A stretch of DNA of 64,000 nt from Sphingomonas sp. LM7 (GCF_002002925.1 NZ_CP019511.1:2170001-2234000); one strand, 5' to 3'. Counted from the first letter of the stretch, positions 41,311 through 51,091 are shown. A program made the numbers and translations. Notes: generated from the sequence alone by a model not told the origin.

Positions 41311-44300
41311 CTAGAACCGGCCGCGAAGCCCGATCATCACCTGCCGGCCCGGCTCGTAGAGCGTGTAGGCGGCATTCTCGAACTGGAAGTAGGTGCGCTG
41401 CTGCGCCTTGGTCAGGTTGATCACGTCGAGGGTCAGCTGCGGCGCCCATTTGAGGTCGAACAGCTCGGCAAAGTCGACGCTCGCGGTCATGTCGAACTGC
41501 TGATAATCATCCGAATAGAAGCGCGCGAGGGCAATGCCGTTCTGGTTTGGATCCGACGACACCGAACCGCGCTGGAACGTCGTCGACAGCCGCACGCTCA
41601 GCCCGTTCTGCTCATAATAGCCCGTGATGTTGTAGGTCACCGGTGACACGCCGACCGCGACTGCGGGCGCCGCCCCCGAACCGGTCTGGTCGATCAGCGT
41701 CAGATTGGCGTTTAAGCCGAAGCCGTTGACTCCGAGATAGCGCCCCAGCAGAAAATCGAGCGGCTGCACCCAAGTCGCTTCCAGCCCGTTGACCTTGAGC
41801 GTACCGGTCGCGTTGACCTGTTGCTGCAGCGTGATGTTGGCGGCGGCTGGCCCGCCCCGCGCGGTGATCGCCGCCTGCTGCGTCGGCGACAGCGTGTCAT
41901 AAGTGATGCCGAACGGCGCCAGCGTCGAGAACGGTGCCGTGGTCGTGCTGTTGACCGTGAAGCCGGTCAGCGCCTTGCGGAACGCCGTGAAGCCGACATA
42001 GCCCTCCTTGCCGGTGTAATATTCGAAGCCCAGGTCGAAGTTGGTCGAAAGATACGGATCGAGCGCCGGATTGCCGATCGTCGCCGCATCCGCCGAAGGC
42101 GAGGTGAAGCTCAGCCCCGGCAGCATGGTGTTCGGATTGGGCCGGGTCATCGTCCGCGAGGCAGCGGCGCGCACCACGGCATTGTCGGTGATGTGGAACG
42201 CCGCGCTGCCCGAGGGCAGCCAATTGTCATAGTCGCTCTCGGTGTAGAGGAAGCTCACCACGTTGGGATAGCAGGATCCATCGCGCGGATTGCCGGTGCC
42301 GGGGCACGCATTGGGCAGCGGGCCGGCGCCGTCGGGGTCGGTGCCGTTGCGCGGATCGGTTACCGACACGCGACCGCCGATCGTCTGGTTGGTGCGGACA
42401 TAGCGCAGGCCGAGATTATAGTTGATCCGGCCCCCGGCGAGCGAGGTGTCGCCGTTGATCTCGCCATAGAAGCCCAGCGTCTTCTCGCGGACATAGCCGC
42501 CATTGGCGCCGGTATTCGCCGATCCGGCCTCGGGCGCGCTGTCGTGGAACGCGTCATAGTTGGACGCTGCCTTGAAACGCTCCCAATCGACCGTGACGAA
42601 ACCGCTTGATGTCGGCCGCAGGAAGCTGGGCACCTGCGCGTTCGAAATGAGCGATCCCGCATAGGTGACCGGCCCGGTCTGCCCCGTCGAGAAGCCCGTG
42701 CCGAACGCGGGATAGGTCGGATAACCCGCCGGCGCCGCGCCCGGCTGGACCAGTCCGTTGCACGGCGGCTGGGTGTTGGGGCTCGGCAGGAACACGCTGG
42801 GGCGGTTGCCGCACACTGCGTTCTGCCAGGCCTGGCTGTTGTCGAACGCGCTGATCGTCCGCGACACATCGTCATAGGCGACGCCGCCGCGAATGTTGAA
42901 CTGGCTGTCACCCCAGGTCAGGTTGCCGCGAATGCCCTTGGTCTCGGTCTCGCGGCGCTCGTCCTGGATGTTCACGCGGCCGCCGGGCCAGCCGAAGTTC
43001 GCCGGATTGTTCAGGTCGATATTGCTGCCGATGCTCGGCATGTTGCCGTCGCTATTGTCATAGGTGACCGTCACCCCCGAGCTGGCCGGGGTGATAACCA
43101 GCACCGTCGGCGATTCGCGGTGGAAATCGCTCTTGGTGTAATTGCCCTGGATATCGATCTTCAGGCTGTCGGTGATTTCGAAGTCGAAGCCCGGATTGAT
43201 CCCCCAGAACTTAACCGTCTCCAGATGCGGACGATATTCGAGGAAGAACTGCGCATTGGCATAGGTGCCGCCGGTGACGACGCAGCCTGTCGCGCAATCG
43301 GTGCGGTCATAGGTCGTGTTGAGCGGCACCATCGCACCGTTGCGGCCGACCCAGTTCATGTCGACGCGCTCGAGTTGGTTGTCCTTCCAGCCGTACATCG
43401 CATCGACATAGGCGTGGAAGCGCTCGCCCTTATATTCCAGGCTGGCGACGGCGTTGATCCGCTCCTTGGTACCCTCCTCGAACATCGGCCGGCCCAGGCG
43501 CGGGATGATGCCATTGTCGAGCTGCTGGATCGTCGCACCGGGATTGCGCGCGAGCAGGAATGCCTGGTCGATCGTCGCGCCGGCGGTCAGCCCGTTCCCG
43601 GCATTGGCGGGCACCGTGCCGGGGATCGTCCAGTTGCCGCCACCCGTGGGGTTGCAGCCGGTCGCCGCGCCGCATTGCGCAGCCGACAGGTTCGGATTGG
43701 TCCAGCCGATCGTCTCGAAGCCGGTCGAGCGCACTTCGTTGTGCACCCCCGCCACGCCGAGCAATATCCCGAAATCGCCCATCGTCGTGCTGGTGAGCAG
43801 CGAACCGCGATAGCCCCATTTGTCCGAATTGGTGTTCTTGGTCAGCTGGCCGCCATAGGTTACGCGCGTGCCTTCGCGGTCGAACGGGCGGGCGCTGCGC
43901 ATGTTGACGGTGCCCGCCGCGCCACCTTCGATCATGCTCGCCTTGCCGCTCTTGTCGACAGTCAGCGACGTGAACAGCTCGGTCGGGAACAAGTCGAGAT
44001 CGACTTCGCGGTTGGTGTTCTGCGAATCTGTGCGCCCGGTCGACGCCACCGCCACCGGCGCGCCGTTGAGCAGCACCTTGGTAAAGTTGGTGCCCAGCCC
44101 GCGGATCGCGATGCTCAGGCCCTCGCCGGTCACTTCGCGGCTGATCGTCACGCCGGGGATGCGATTGAAGCTCTCGGCGATGTTGGTGTCGGGGAACTTG
44201 CCGATATCCTCGGCGAAGATCGCGTCGGTGAAGCCCGTCGAGTTCTTCTTGGCGTTGGTCGAGCTTTCGAGGCTTGCGCGATAGCCGCTGACAACGATCT

Positions 44301-44463
44301 CGTCCTCGACACTCGTCGGCAGCGCCTCTTCGGCAGGCGGTGGATTTTGCGACTCGGGGGGGGCGGTCTGGGCGAGCGCGGGCCAGGCAGTTCCGGCAAG
44401 CAGCACCGCGCCGAGCATGGCGGCGCGGCGCGCGGAAAAATCACGTGCAGTGGATGCGTGCAT
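41311..44463 (-). CDS. TonB-dependent receptor (second)
   Basis: 1050 residues. Signal region ARRAAMLGAVLLAGTAWPAL ending ALAQ, plug with EIVVSGYRASLESSTNAKKN, KFPDTNIAESFNRIPGVTIS, SIAIRGLGTNFTKVLLNGAP and GGAAGTVNMRSARPFDR. The barrel ends MIGLRGRF (terminal Phe). Cargo unknown; the class usually takes up oligosaccharides, and a ROK sugar kinase is next downstream. GGAGGGG precedes ATG 44463. Upstream on the minus strand, TTGACA (44560-44555), 17 bp, TAGCCA is a possible promoter, with a near-palindromic tttgcgcacaaa (44569-44580) that could be an operator. Confidence 0.9.
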   Translation of the reverse strand: MHASTARDFSARRAAMLGAVLLAGTAWPALAQTAPPESQNPPPAEEALPTSVEDEIVVSGYRASLESSTNAKKNSTGFTDAIFAEDIGKFPDTNIAESFNRIPGVTISREVTGEGLSIAIRGLGTNFTKVLLNGAPVAVASTGRTDSQNTNREVDLDLFPTELFTSLTVDKSGKASMIEGGAAGTVNMRSARPFDREGTRVTYGGQLTKNTNSDKWGYRGSLLTSTTMGDFGILLGVAGVHNEVRSTGFETIGWTNPNLSAAQCGAATGCNPTGGGNWTIPGTVPANAGNGLTAGATIDQAFLLARNPGATIQQLDNGIIPRLGRPMFEEGTKERINAVASLEYKGERFHAYVDAMYGWKDNQLERVDMNWVGRNGAMVPLNTTYDRTDCATGCVVTGGTYANAQFFLEYRPHLETVKFWGINPGFDFEITDSLKIDIQGNYTKSDFHRESPTVLVITPASSGVTVTYDNSDGNMPSIGSNIDLNNPANFGWPGGRVNIQDERRETETKGIRGNLTWGDSQFNIRGGVAYDDVSRTISAFDNSQAWQNAVCGNRPSVFLPSPNTQPPCNGLVQPGAAPAGYPTYPAFGTGFSTGQTGPVTYAGSLISNAQVPSFLRPTSSGFVTVDWERFKAASNYDAFHDSAPEAGSANTGANGGYVREKTLGFYGEINGDTSLAGGRINYNLGLRYVRTNQTIGGRVSVTDPRNGTDPDGAGPLPNACPGTGNPRDGSCYPNVVSFLYTESDYDNWLPSGSAAFHITDNAVVRAAASRTMTRPNPNTMLPGLSFTSPSADAATIGNPALDPYLSTNFDLGFEYYTGKEGYVGFTAFRKALTGFTVNSTTTAPFSTLAPFGITYDTLSPTQQAAITARGGPAAANITLQQQVNATGTLKVNGLEATWVQPLDFLLGRYLGVNGFGLNANLTLIDQTGSGAAPAVAVGVSPVTYNITGYYEQNGLSVRLSTTFQRGSVSSDPNQNGIALARFYSDDYQQFDMTASVDFAELFDLKWAPQLTLDVINLTKAQQRTYFQFENAAYTLYEPGRQVMIGLRGRF

Positions 44464-45322
44464 GGTCCCCTCCAAAGGCCTCTTGCGGGCCGTTCGCTCC
44501 ATCGGTGGATCCGAATGTTAGCGGTCACATATGGCTATGCCTCGGCCGAGTGGCTGTCAACTCATACATTTGCGCACAAAGTCTTTGGTTTCAGTATAAT
44601 GAGTTACCGCTTTGCAGCATGGCCACGGCAAGCCCGCGCGCGCCTCCGTATTTCCGACTCATGTCTGTGGGATAAGCCACGCCGCTGGCCATCGCCAAAG
44701 CGTGATCCGCAGCACGAAGCGGCCGGACCGCTCGCTGACGATCGGTTGACGTCACCCGTACATGCGGAACTCGCCCGGCGCGTCACGGCGAGCAAAGCGC
44801 CCGCCAAAGATCCCGGCTGGATGCTCGAACGCCAGGGACGGCTATCGCGGTGCGCCTCGCGATGTCGAGCCAAATACTATGCGGAGAACGCCCTGCCGGG
44901 TGGGTAATATCTCGGCGAGCGGCACTAGGGTCCGGCCGCACGGGTGCGAGCCAGCGATGGCCGTTTCCCGATAGTTGAGGAGCGTCTGGCTGCGGCCTCG
45001 CAAACCGCTTGAAATGTAGGATTTCGGCTGCTGAAATCGATGCTCGGGCACTTGGCCCCCAGCTCTTTGACAGCGTCGATCCCGCCGGAACGCAAACTCG
45101 CGTCGGCTGAACCTTCGACATTTCCCGCATGGCCACACCACCGCTGAAACATGCGCGACAGTGTGACCCTGGTGTGACCTTTGCTTTCGCAAAGCGCCGC
45201 TGCGACAGCCTTCGCCTCGACCGGCCAGGGCTTCCAATCCGAGTGCGAACCCTGGGAAAGAGGTCATTCTACTCCCACGCGCGCGTTCCGCGCGCCCTTC
45301 CCATCAAGGGAGAAGAGGCGCT
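44464..45322. other. 859-bp gap without a convincing gene
   Basis: Apart from the receptor promoter at about 44532-44560, I see no coding frame with a ribosome site, no RNA gene and no clear repeat. Several short frames are open on both strands, but they lack starts, family signatures and sphingomonad-like codon use. The segment near 45160-45200 has a small direct repeat of gtgtgacc. Composition is slightly less GC-rich than the neighbours. It could be decayed coding sequence or hold an untranslated RNA I cannot recognise. Confidence 0.5.
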
Positions 45323-46558
45323 TCAGCCGTACGCCACCACCAGCCGCTCGGCGAACGGGCCGTTCTTGGTCAGCTTGCCCTGCTTGCCCGGCGCGCGGCG
45401 CAGCTTCGGTTGCTTGAGCAGCGGCTTGAGCATCAGGTGCAGCGTCGCATGGTTGATGTGGCGGCCGAAGCATTCGTGCAGCCCGAAGCCGAAATGCATA
45501 TAGTTGCTGGCCGGCCGGGTGTGATCGAACACCTTGGGATTGGCGACGCGGCGCGAGTCCATCATTGCCGAAGCGAAGGCGGCGAGCACCTGCGCGCCGG
45601 CGGGGATCGTCGCCGCATGCGACGTTCCGGTGCCCAGCGTCCAGTCCTTCAGCGCGACGCGCGGCAGCCCGGGCGCGAGCGGATCGAAGCGCATCGCCTC
45701 CATTACATAGCAGCGCAGCAGATCGTCATCATCGGCACGCGCCGCCGCCTGCGCCTCGGCGAGCACGTCGGGTCGCTTGAGCAATTGCTCCATCGCCTGT
45801 GGCACCACCATCGGCGGCTGCGGCGGCCCACCAACGATGAACCCCATCAGCGAGGTGCGGATGAAGTCGTCGCTATAGCCCGCATCCCCCGCCTTTTGCA
45901 TTGCCAGGCAGCGCGACAGCACATCGTCCTTGCCCGGATCGGCACGCCGGCGGTCGATTTCGTTCTGGATATGAGTACGCAGCGCCGGGGCGATCTCGTC
46001 GACTTCGGCACGAAGCTTGGGGTCGTTGCCCTGATCGGCGAACTGGAATTCGAACAGCCGCGTGCCCCAGACGCGGAGGTCGCCGACCTGCGGCTCGGGC
46101 ACGCCAAGATAATCGCCCAGCATCGTGAAGGTCACCCGGCGCACCAGCGTATCGACGACGTCGATCTTGCCGCCCGCTGTCGCGACGATCTGCTCGGCCA
46201 GCGCCTCGGTCTGCGCCGCCAGCCTGGGCAAGTCGCCGGGCAGTACCACCTTGCGCATCGCATCGGTATCGTGGCGATATTGCGGCGTGTCGCCCATGCC
46301 GAGGAAGAAGGGCTGGCCGCCCATGATCACGTCGAGATGCGGCCTGTATACCACACCGAACGCCGGATCGGTGGCGAAGACCTCGCGCACGTCATCATAG
46401 CGCGACGTGAGGTAATTATTGCCCAGCTTCATCACCGGCTTGAACCGCCGGAGCAGCCCGAAAAAGGTCGGCATCAGCGCGAAGACCATGCGCTGCATCC
46501 AGGCCTTGAACCCCTTGGGGCCCGGGCGGAGCACGTTGGTGGACGTGATCGCGCTCAT
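45323..46558 (-). CDS. Atypical cytochrome P450
   Basis: 411 residues. Heme-thiolate loop FGFGLHECFG (about 356-365, Cys 363) and the K-helix ExxR as EAMR (287-290) are intact. The I-helix, normally AGxET/DT, reads GFIVGGPPQPPMV (240-251), so the acid/threonine oxygen-activating pair is replaced by Pro/Gln. P450s lacking that pair (for example CYP74, CYP8A) usually rearrange peroxides instead of splitting O2. No membrane anchor. The start overlaps the Dyp peroxidase stop as ATGA. I do not recognise its family. Confidence 0.88.
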   Translation of the reverse strand: MSAITSTNVLRPGPKGFKAWMQRMVFALMPTFFGLLRRFKPVMKLGNNYLTSRYDDVREVFATDPAFGVVYRPHLDVIMGGQPFFLGMGDTPQYRHDTDAMRKVVLPGDLPRLAAQTEALAEQIVATAGGKIDVVDTLVRRVTFTMLGDYLGVPEPQVGDLRVWGTRLFEFQFADQGNDPKLRAEVDEIAPALRTHIQNEIDRRRADPGKDDVLSRCLAMQKAGDAGYSDDFIRTSLMGFIVGGPPQPPMVVPQAMEQLLKRPDVLAEAQAAARADDDDLLRCYVMEAMRFDPLAPGLPRVALKDWTLGTGTSHAATIPAGAQVLAAFASAMMDSRRVANPKVFDHTRPASNYMHFGFGLHECFGRHINHATLHLMLKPLLKQPKLRRAPGKQGKLTKNGPFAERLVVAYG

Positions 46559-48156
46559 AGGGACGCCAGATATCGAATGGCCGGCATGCTCGGCAGGAAG
46601 AAATATTCGCCGCCCGCCATCTTCACGAACGTGTCGATCTCGATGATCCGCCGCAACGGATCTTGCGGGATGGTCAGCATACCCTTGGGACCCAGCAACG
46701 GATCGACTTCGTCATAGAGGAAGGCGAAGTTCGGGTTGAGCATCCAGGTCTGCTGGACGAACTCGAACTGGCGCGTGATGTCGGTGTTGAGGCAAATGAA
46801 CAGCAGCCCGCGATCGGCCCCGTCGTCCGTCTTGGGATCCTTGATGTCGGGCCCGTATTTCCGCCCGCGGCGCAGGATGCGATGGTTGTTCGCCGCGTCG
46901 AGCAGCGTCTGTTTGTCACTCGGCTTGGGCGCGAGCCCGTCGCGCGGATTGCCGCGGCGGACATGGCTTCCGAGCGGACAGCCATGTCCGTGCCGGTCGC
47001 GATCGTAGAACAGGAAATCATTGTCCGGCTGGTCATATTTGTCGACCGGCAGCACGCCGGTCTTGCTGTTCGGGCACAGCAGATTGCCGTTGAGGTCGCG
47101 GCCGATCACGCGGCTGGCGATCCATTCGGCATCGATATGCCCCGAATGCTCGGGATCGCGCTTGTTGATCCGTTCGGCCCCCGCCTGCATCGAATTCCAG
47201 AACGCGGCGACATCCTGCTTGAGCTCGCGCACTACCATGTAGCTGCCGTCGAGCCCGAGATCGAGAAAGCCCTCGCCGCGTGGATGCGCCGGCAGTCCGG
47301 CTGCGCGCCCCGCAGGCGTATCTTCCACCACCGGCCCGAGCGCGACTTCGTGATGGCCGTTGACGTGCCCCATCAGCACTTCGCCGAGCGGCACGCCGTT
47401 CCAATAATCGTGCGGGTAATCCTCGCCGCTCTTGATCACCACCGTGCCCGGCTCGAACGGCGCGGGTTGCGAAACGCCGTCGGCAAAGCCGAAATGCTCG
47501 CGCGCGATGCCGCGCTCGTCGGGGCGGAGATCGAGCGGCAGACCGTGGACGATCTTCACATTATGCGGCGCCAGCGCTTCGCCGACGGTCTTGCACCACG
47601 CCTCTGCGGTCTCCTCGTCCTTCTCGTAGAGGAGCAGCAGCGCGTGCACCGTGATCGGCGTCTTCACGCGCTGCTCGACGATTTGTTCGGTGTCGTCGAA
47701 GGCGCGCGCCTCGTCATCGACCGCGGCATTGTCGAGCGGCGTGTTCCCACTCCACTTCGGCCCGCCTTCGATCACCGTCTGGAGCCATTCGTCCTCGCGC
47801 CGGTCGCCGAGGCGGCGCAGCCGGTCCTCCTGGAACATGCCTTCCTTGAACGGCCGATCGAACGAAGCGAGCGTGTTCGGATGGAGCCCCATCTTGCGGA
47901 GCCCCTCCCAGGTCAGCCCGATTCCTGCCGCGCGGGCGTCCTTGCCGTCGGCATCGGTGATCGGCGCGACTGCCTGGAGCGCCTCCAGCCAGCCGCCGCC
48001 GCCCTTCTTCGGCGCCTTGTCCCAGCAGAATTCGAGGAACAGCGCGCGGCCGGTGGGCAGCGACGCGAAGCCGCTCACTACCATCCCTTGCGTCAGCGTA
48101 TCGTGCGGCGGCGCCAGCTTCCAGCTCGGCGGTCCCTTTTGCGGTGCGGCGCTCAC
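46555..48156 (-). CDS. Dyp-type heme peroxidase
   Basis: 533 residues from GTG 48156, which overlaps the upstream stop as GTGA. The family's distal GxxDG is GFADGVSQP (about 223-231, catalytic Asp 226), and the distal Arg/proximal His region is CPLGSHVRRGNPRD (about 393-406). GSYMVVRELKQDVAAFW and FICLNTDITRQFEFVQQTWM are further family marks. No export signal, so cytoplasmic unless encapsulated or membrane-held. Dyp enzymes use H2O2 to oxidise dyes, lignin phenols or porphyrins. The operon position between a membrane protein and a P450 suggests it supplies or removes a peroxide for that partner. Confidence 0.92.
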   Translation of the reverse strand: MSAAPQKGPPSWKLAPPHDTLTQGMVVSGFASLPTGRALFLEFCWDKAPKKGGGGWLEALQAVAPITDADGKDARAAGIGLTWEGLRKMGLHPNTLASFDRPFKEGMFQEDRLRRLGDRREDEWLQTVIEGGPKWSGNTPLDNAAVDDEARAFDDTEQIVEQRVKTPITVHALLLLYEKDEETAEAWCKTVGEALAPHNVKIVHGLPLDLRPDERGIAREHFGFADGVSQPAPFEPGTVVIKSGEDYPHDYWNGVPLGEVLMGHVNGHHEVALGPVVEDTPAGRAAGLPAHPRGEGFLDLGLDGSYMVVRELKQDVAAFWNSMQAGAERINKRDPEHSGHIDAEWIASRVIGRDLNGNLLCPNSKTGVLPVDKYDQPDNDFLFYDRDRHGHGCPLGSHVRRGNPRDGLAPKPSDKQTLLDAANNHRILRRGRKYGPDIKDPKTDDGADRGLLFICLNTDITRQFEFVQQTWMLNPNFAFLYDEVDPLLGPKGMLTIPQDPLRRIIEIDTFVKMAGGEYFFLPSMPAIRYLASL

Positions 48157-49778
48157 AGGTCGTTGATCCACAAAGCGGCGTCCTTGTCCGAGAGTGTTCG
48201 CTTGCGAAGCCCGTTCGCGATGCGGAAATTCCGCTCGATCTGTTCGGCGGTGAGATCCTTGTAGGCCGAGTACCAGAAGCGGCTGACCGTCATCGAATGG
48301 CGCGCCCATTCCTTGAACTGGCGGCCATGGCTGGCGCCGTCCTTGACCAGGAAGCGGGTGGGCGGGAAGCCGACGCCGCAGCACCAGGCCAGCGTAAGCC
48401 CGGCGTGCGCCTTCTCGATGAAATCGTCGAGATAGCTCTCCCAGGTCTGGTCGAAGTTCGAGAAGAACATCAGCCGCGACTTGTTGTTGACCATCGCCCA
48501 ATGCGCGAAATGGATCGTCCGCATCGAGCCGAGATAGCCACTGCGCGCCTGGATCCGCAGCACGAGCCCCAGGCCACGATGCCCCGCGCGGATCAGGATC
48601 ATGCGCAGGATGCCGGGCTTGATCAGCACCAGCGAGCCCATGTGGTTCTGGGGGATCCAGTCCTCGCGCCGCGCCATTTCGCGCAGCATCTTGGGATCGA
48701 CCGGCGGCGCATCCTGCGACGCGTCGCCGCGCTCGAGCACGCGCAGCCACAGCACGATGATCGCCACGGTGACCGGCGCGCTCGCCAGTCCCCAGAGCAG
48801 CCAGGTCACCATCCCGTGCCATGCCGCATCGAAGCTGCGCGCCGTGAGCAGCATCGACAGCGGCGTACCCACCGCTACTGCAAGCACCAGATAGCCGAGC
48901 ACGAACAAGGCGAGCGGCGGCAGCTGGTGGAGGAAGAATTTGAGGAAGCTGAACTTGGTTGCCACCCCCGTTCCCGGCAGTGCCACCCCGATCTTCTTGA
49001 GCAGCAGCGCGATGCCCGCGAAGATGACTACGAGCAGGATCAGATACCGGTCCCACGGCATCGCCAGACTGAGGATCAGCCCGGGCACCGACAGCACCAG
49101 TACCGCGGCCAGGATGAAACTGATCAGCCGCACCCAGTCGCCGATATTCTCCGACAGCGAGATCCGCTTGGGCGCCGGCGTATTGAGCCAGGCGAAATCG
49201 GGCAGCACCACCGCGCGCAGCTTGGCGTGGATCTGGCTGGGCCGGAGCACCCGATAGGGATTGGGCCCGTCGACATTGGCGCAGCGCAGCTCGACCCGCG
49301 TAGCCTCGAACAATTTATGCTCGGCAAGGATGCGGTCGCGCGTCATCCCGCGATTGCCCTGGTGGAACACCGTCGGAGTCAGCGAGCGGCATTCGAGATA
49401 AGGCGCGATCGGTGCGCGCGCGTCGGGCGCGACGATCGAATCGAACAGCGGGCCGTCATTGTCGAGCGGCCGCTTGCAGCAGCGCAGCATCGTCCGCAGA
49501 TCCGGACCGATCGCCGATTCCAACTGCGCCCAGAACGGCCCGGCCTCGCCGTCGAAATTGGCTTCGATCACGAACAGCGGGTCGTAGTCGAACCCGGGAA
49601 ATACGCTCAGCGACATGAAATGCAGCGCCGGCACCCGCGTCAGGAAGTCGGCGAAAGGCCCCTCCCCTCCGGACGGGTCGGTGCTGCGTTTCGCGCGCAG
49701 CTTGTCGAGCAACGACGACAGGTGATCGTAACTCTCAGGCTTAACCTCGAGCGCTACGGACAAGGTTGTTTGCCGCAT
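48153..49778 (-). CDS. Membrane protein with duplicated soluble domain
   Basis: 541 residues. N-terminal soluble part (1-200) resembles a ferredoxin-like dimeric barrel (LSVALEVKPESYDHLSSLL; LHFMSLSVFPGFDYDPLFVI then EANFDG). Four transmembrane helices follow (about 225-345: LISFILAAVLVLSVPGLILS; YLILLVVIFAGIALLL; LALFVLGYLVLAVAVG; VTWLLWGLASAPVTVAIIVL). The C-terminal soluble part (360-541) repeats the first domain's pattern: IHFAHWAMVNNKSRLMFFSN then FDQTWESYL, a Cys-Cys pair (AWCCGVGF) like the first copy (LRCCKRP), and a later TRDRIL/TVSRFW helix. GGGGGAGAT precedes the ATG. First gene of the overlapping trio. I do not recognise a family name. Confidence 0.85.
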   Translation of the reverse strand: MRQTTLSVALEVKPESYDHLSSLLDKLRAKRSTDPSGGEGPFADFLTRVPALHFMSLSVFPGFDYDPLFVIEANFDGEAGPFWAQLESAIGPDLRTMLRCCKRPLDNDGPLFDSIVAPDARAPIAPYLECRSLTPTVFHQGNRGMTRDRILAEHKLFEATRVELRCANVDGPNPYRVLRPSQIHAKLRAVVLPDFAWLNTPAPKRISLSENIGDWVRLISFILAAVLVLSVPGLILSLAMPWDRYLILLVVIFAGIALLLKKIGVALPGTGVATKFSFLKFFLHQLPPLALFVLGYLVLAVAVGTPLSMLLTARSFDAAWHGMVTWLLWGLASAPVTVAIIVLWLRVLERGDASQDAPPVDPKMLREMARREDWIPQNHMGSLVLIKPGILRMILIRAGHRGLGLVLRIQARSGYLGSMRTIHFAHWAMVNNKSRLMFFSNFDQTWESYLDDFIEKAHAGLTLAWCCGVGFPPTRFLVKDGASHGRQFKEWARHSMTVSRFWYSAYKDLTAEQIERNFRIANGLRKRTLSDKDAALWINDL

Positions 49779-50208
49779 GCATCTCCCCCCAAACACGCGC
49801 GGATGCCACCCCTGGCGATCCGCGAGTCGGGCGGAATGTCACACAGCAAATCGTACAAAGATAGGACAGAACCGACTTAATCGCCGCGCAACCAAATAGT
49901 GCAGAGGATCAGTGCCGATCCGGGCAAGTGAAGCCAAGGATCCGTATTTCAGACTATTATCGAATGAAATGAAGCCGGTATCGATCCGCTGCAGCGACTC
50001 GCTGTCCGGATCGACGCCCCACAACCGGTCGCCGTCAATATCTGTCGGGAGCGATCGCGGCGCCGTCCAACGACCGTCATCGCGGGCATCCGAACCGGAT
50101 TACCCAACATCCCGTTCCCCCACATTCTATGCGCCAGGCGGTCATGCTGCCAGGAACGCAGGTCACGACTAGTGCTGCGGCCATGCTTGTCGCAGCCGCG
50201 CGGGGGTA
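49779..50208. other. 430-bp gap, probable promoter of P450 trio
   Basis: No gene is supported. The right part lies after the convergent end of the ZIP gene's message, and the left part must hold the promoter for the minus-strand trio, but I find no clear -35/-10 pair. Sequence is less GC-rich around 49840-49990. No repeat or RNA signature seen. Confidence 0.5.
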
Positions 50209-50997
50209 TCAGCCGAAAGTAGTATCCAGGAACATCATCGCGGCGAGCCCGATCATCAATCCGGTACTCGCCCTGCCGCCGCCGTTGATCCGGGCATGCG
50301 CGTCGGGGATGATGTCGGAGGCGACGACATAGATCATCGCGCCCGCGGCAAGGCCCAGCCCCCAGGGCAGAAAGGCTTGCGCCACGGTGACGATGCTAAC
50401 CCCGATCAGCCCCGCGACCGGCTCTACCAGTCCGGACGCCGCTGCGATCAGCGCCGCGCGGGTCCGGCTGTAGCCGATCGTCGAGAGCGCCACCCCGACG
50501 GCGAGACCTTCCGGGATGTTCTGCAGCCCGATCCCGAACGCCGTCACGCGGCCGGCCTCGAAATCGCCGCCGCCGAAGCTGACGCCCACTGCCATGCCTT
50601 CGGGGAAATTGTGCAGCGTCACCGCGGCGACGAACAGCCAGATCCGCCGCACCGATGCAGTTGCCGCGGCGATTCCCGGCGGGCCGAGCCCGAGCTTGTC
50701 GAGCGGCGGCACCCAGTCGTTGAGCTTTGCGATGACGAAGGCGCCGAGCAGCACCGCGGCGGCGACGGTGATCGATGCGCCGGCCTGGCCAGCCCCCTGT
50801 TCGCGCGCCACTTCGATCGCAGGCAGGATCAGCGAGAAGAAGCTTGCCGCGAGCATCACTCCCGCAGCGAAACCCAGCAGCAAATTCTGCTGCTGGTCGC
50901 TCGGCCGGCGCATGAACAGCACAGGAAGCGCGCCAAGCCCGGTCGCCATCCCGGCGGCCAGGCTGCCCAGCGCACCTGCGGCTACGATCTCGTTCAC
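50209..50997 (-). CDS. ZIP-family metal transporter
   Basis: 262 residues, eight hydrophobic helices. TM4 LHNFPEGMAVGVSFGGG and TM5 IGLQNIPEGLAVGVALS carry the HNxPEG/QNxPEG metal-path motifs of GufA/ZupT-type ZIPs. ZIPs carry Zn(II), Fe(II) or Mn(II) inward. The first residues of relatives (NEIVAAGALGSLAAG) favour GTG 50997; GTG 51039 is the longer choice. No strong ribosome site is seen for either. It is encoded just beyond the terminator of a TonB receptor gene, same strand. Confidence 0.88.
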   Translation of the reverse strand: MNEIVAAGALGSLAAGMATGLGALPVLFMRRPSDQQQNLLLGFAAGVMLAASFFSLILPAIEVAREQGAGQAGASITVAAAVLLGAFVIAKLNDWVPPLDKLGLGPPGIAAATASVRRIWLFVAAVTLHNFPEGMAVGVSFGGGDFEAGRVTAFGIGLQNIPEGLAVGVALSTIGYSRTRAALIAAASGLVEPVAGLIGVSIVTVAQAFLPWGLGLAAGAMIYVVASDIIPDAHARINGGGRASTGLMIGLAAMMFLDTTFG

Positions 50998-51091
50998 GAC
51001 GTCTGGACCAAAGGGTTGCGGCCTCCTTGCCGGCGGCACCTATATCAGCAACCCGCCGCCACACCACCAGTTCCCGCGGGCGCTAGACGGC

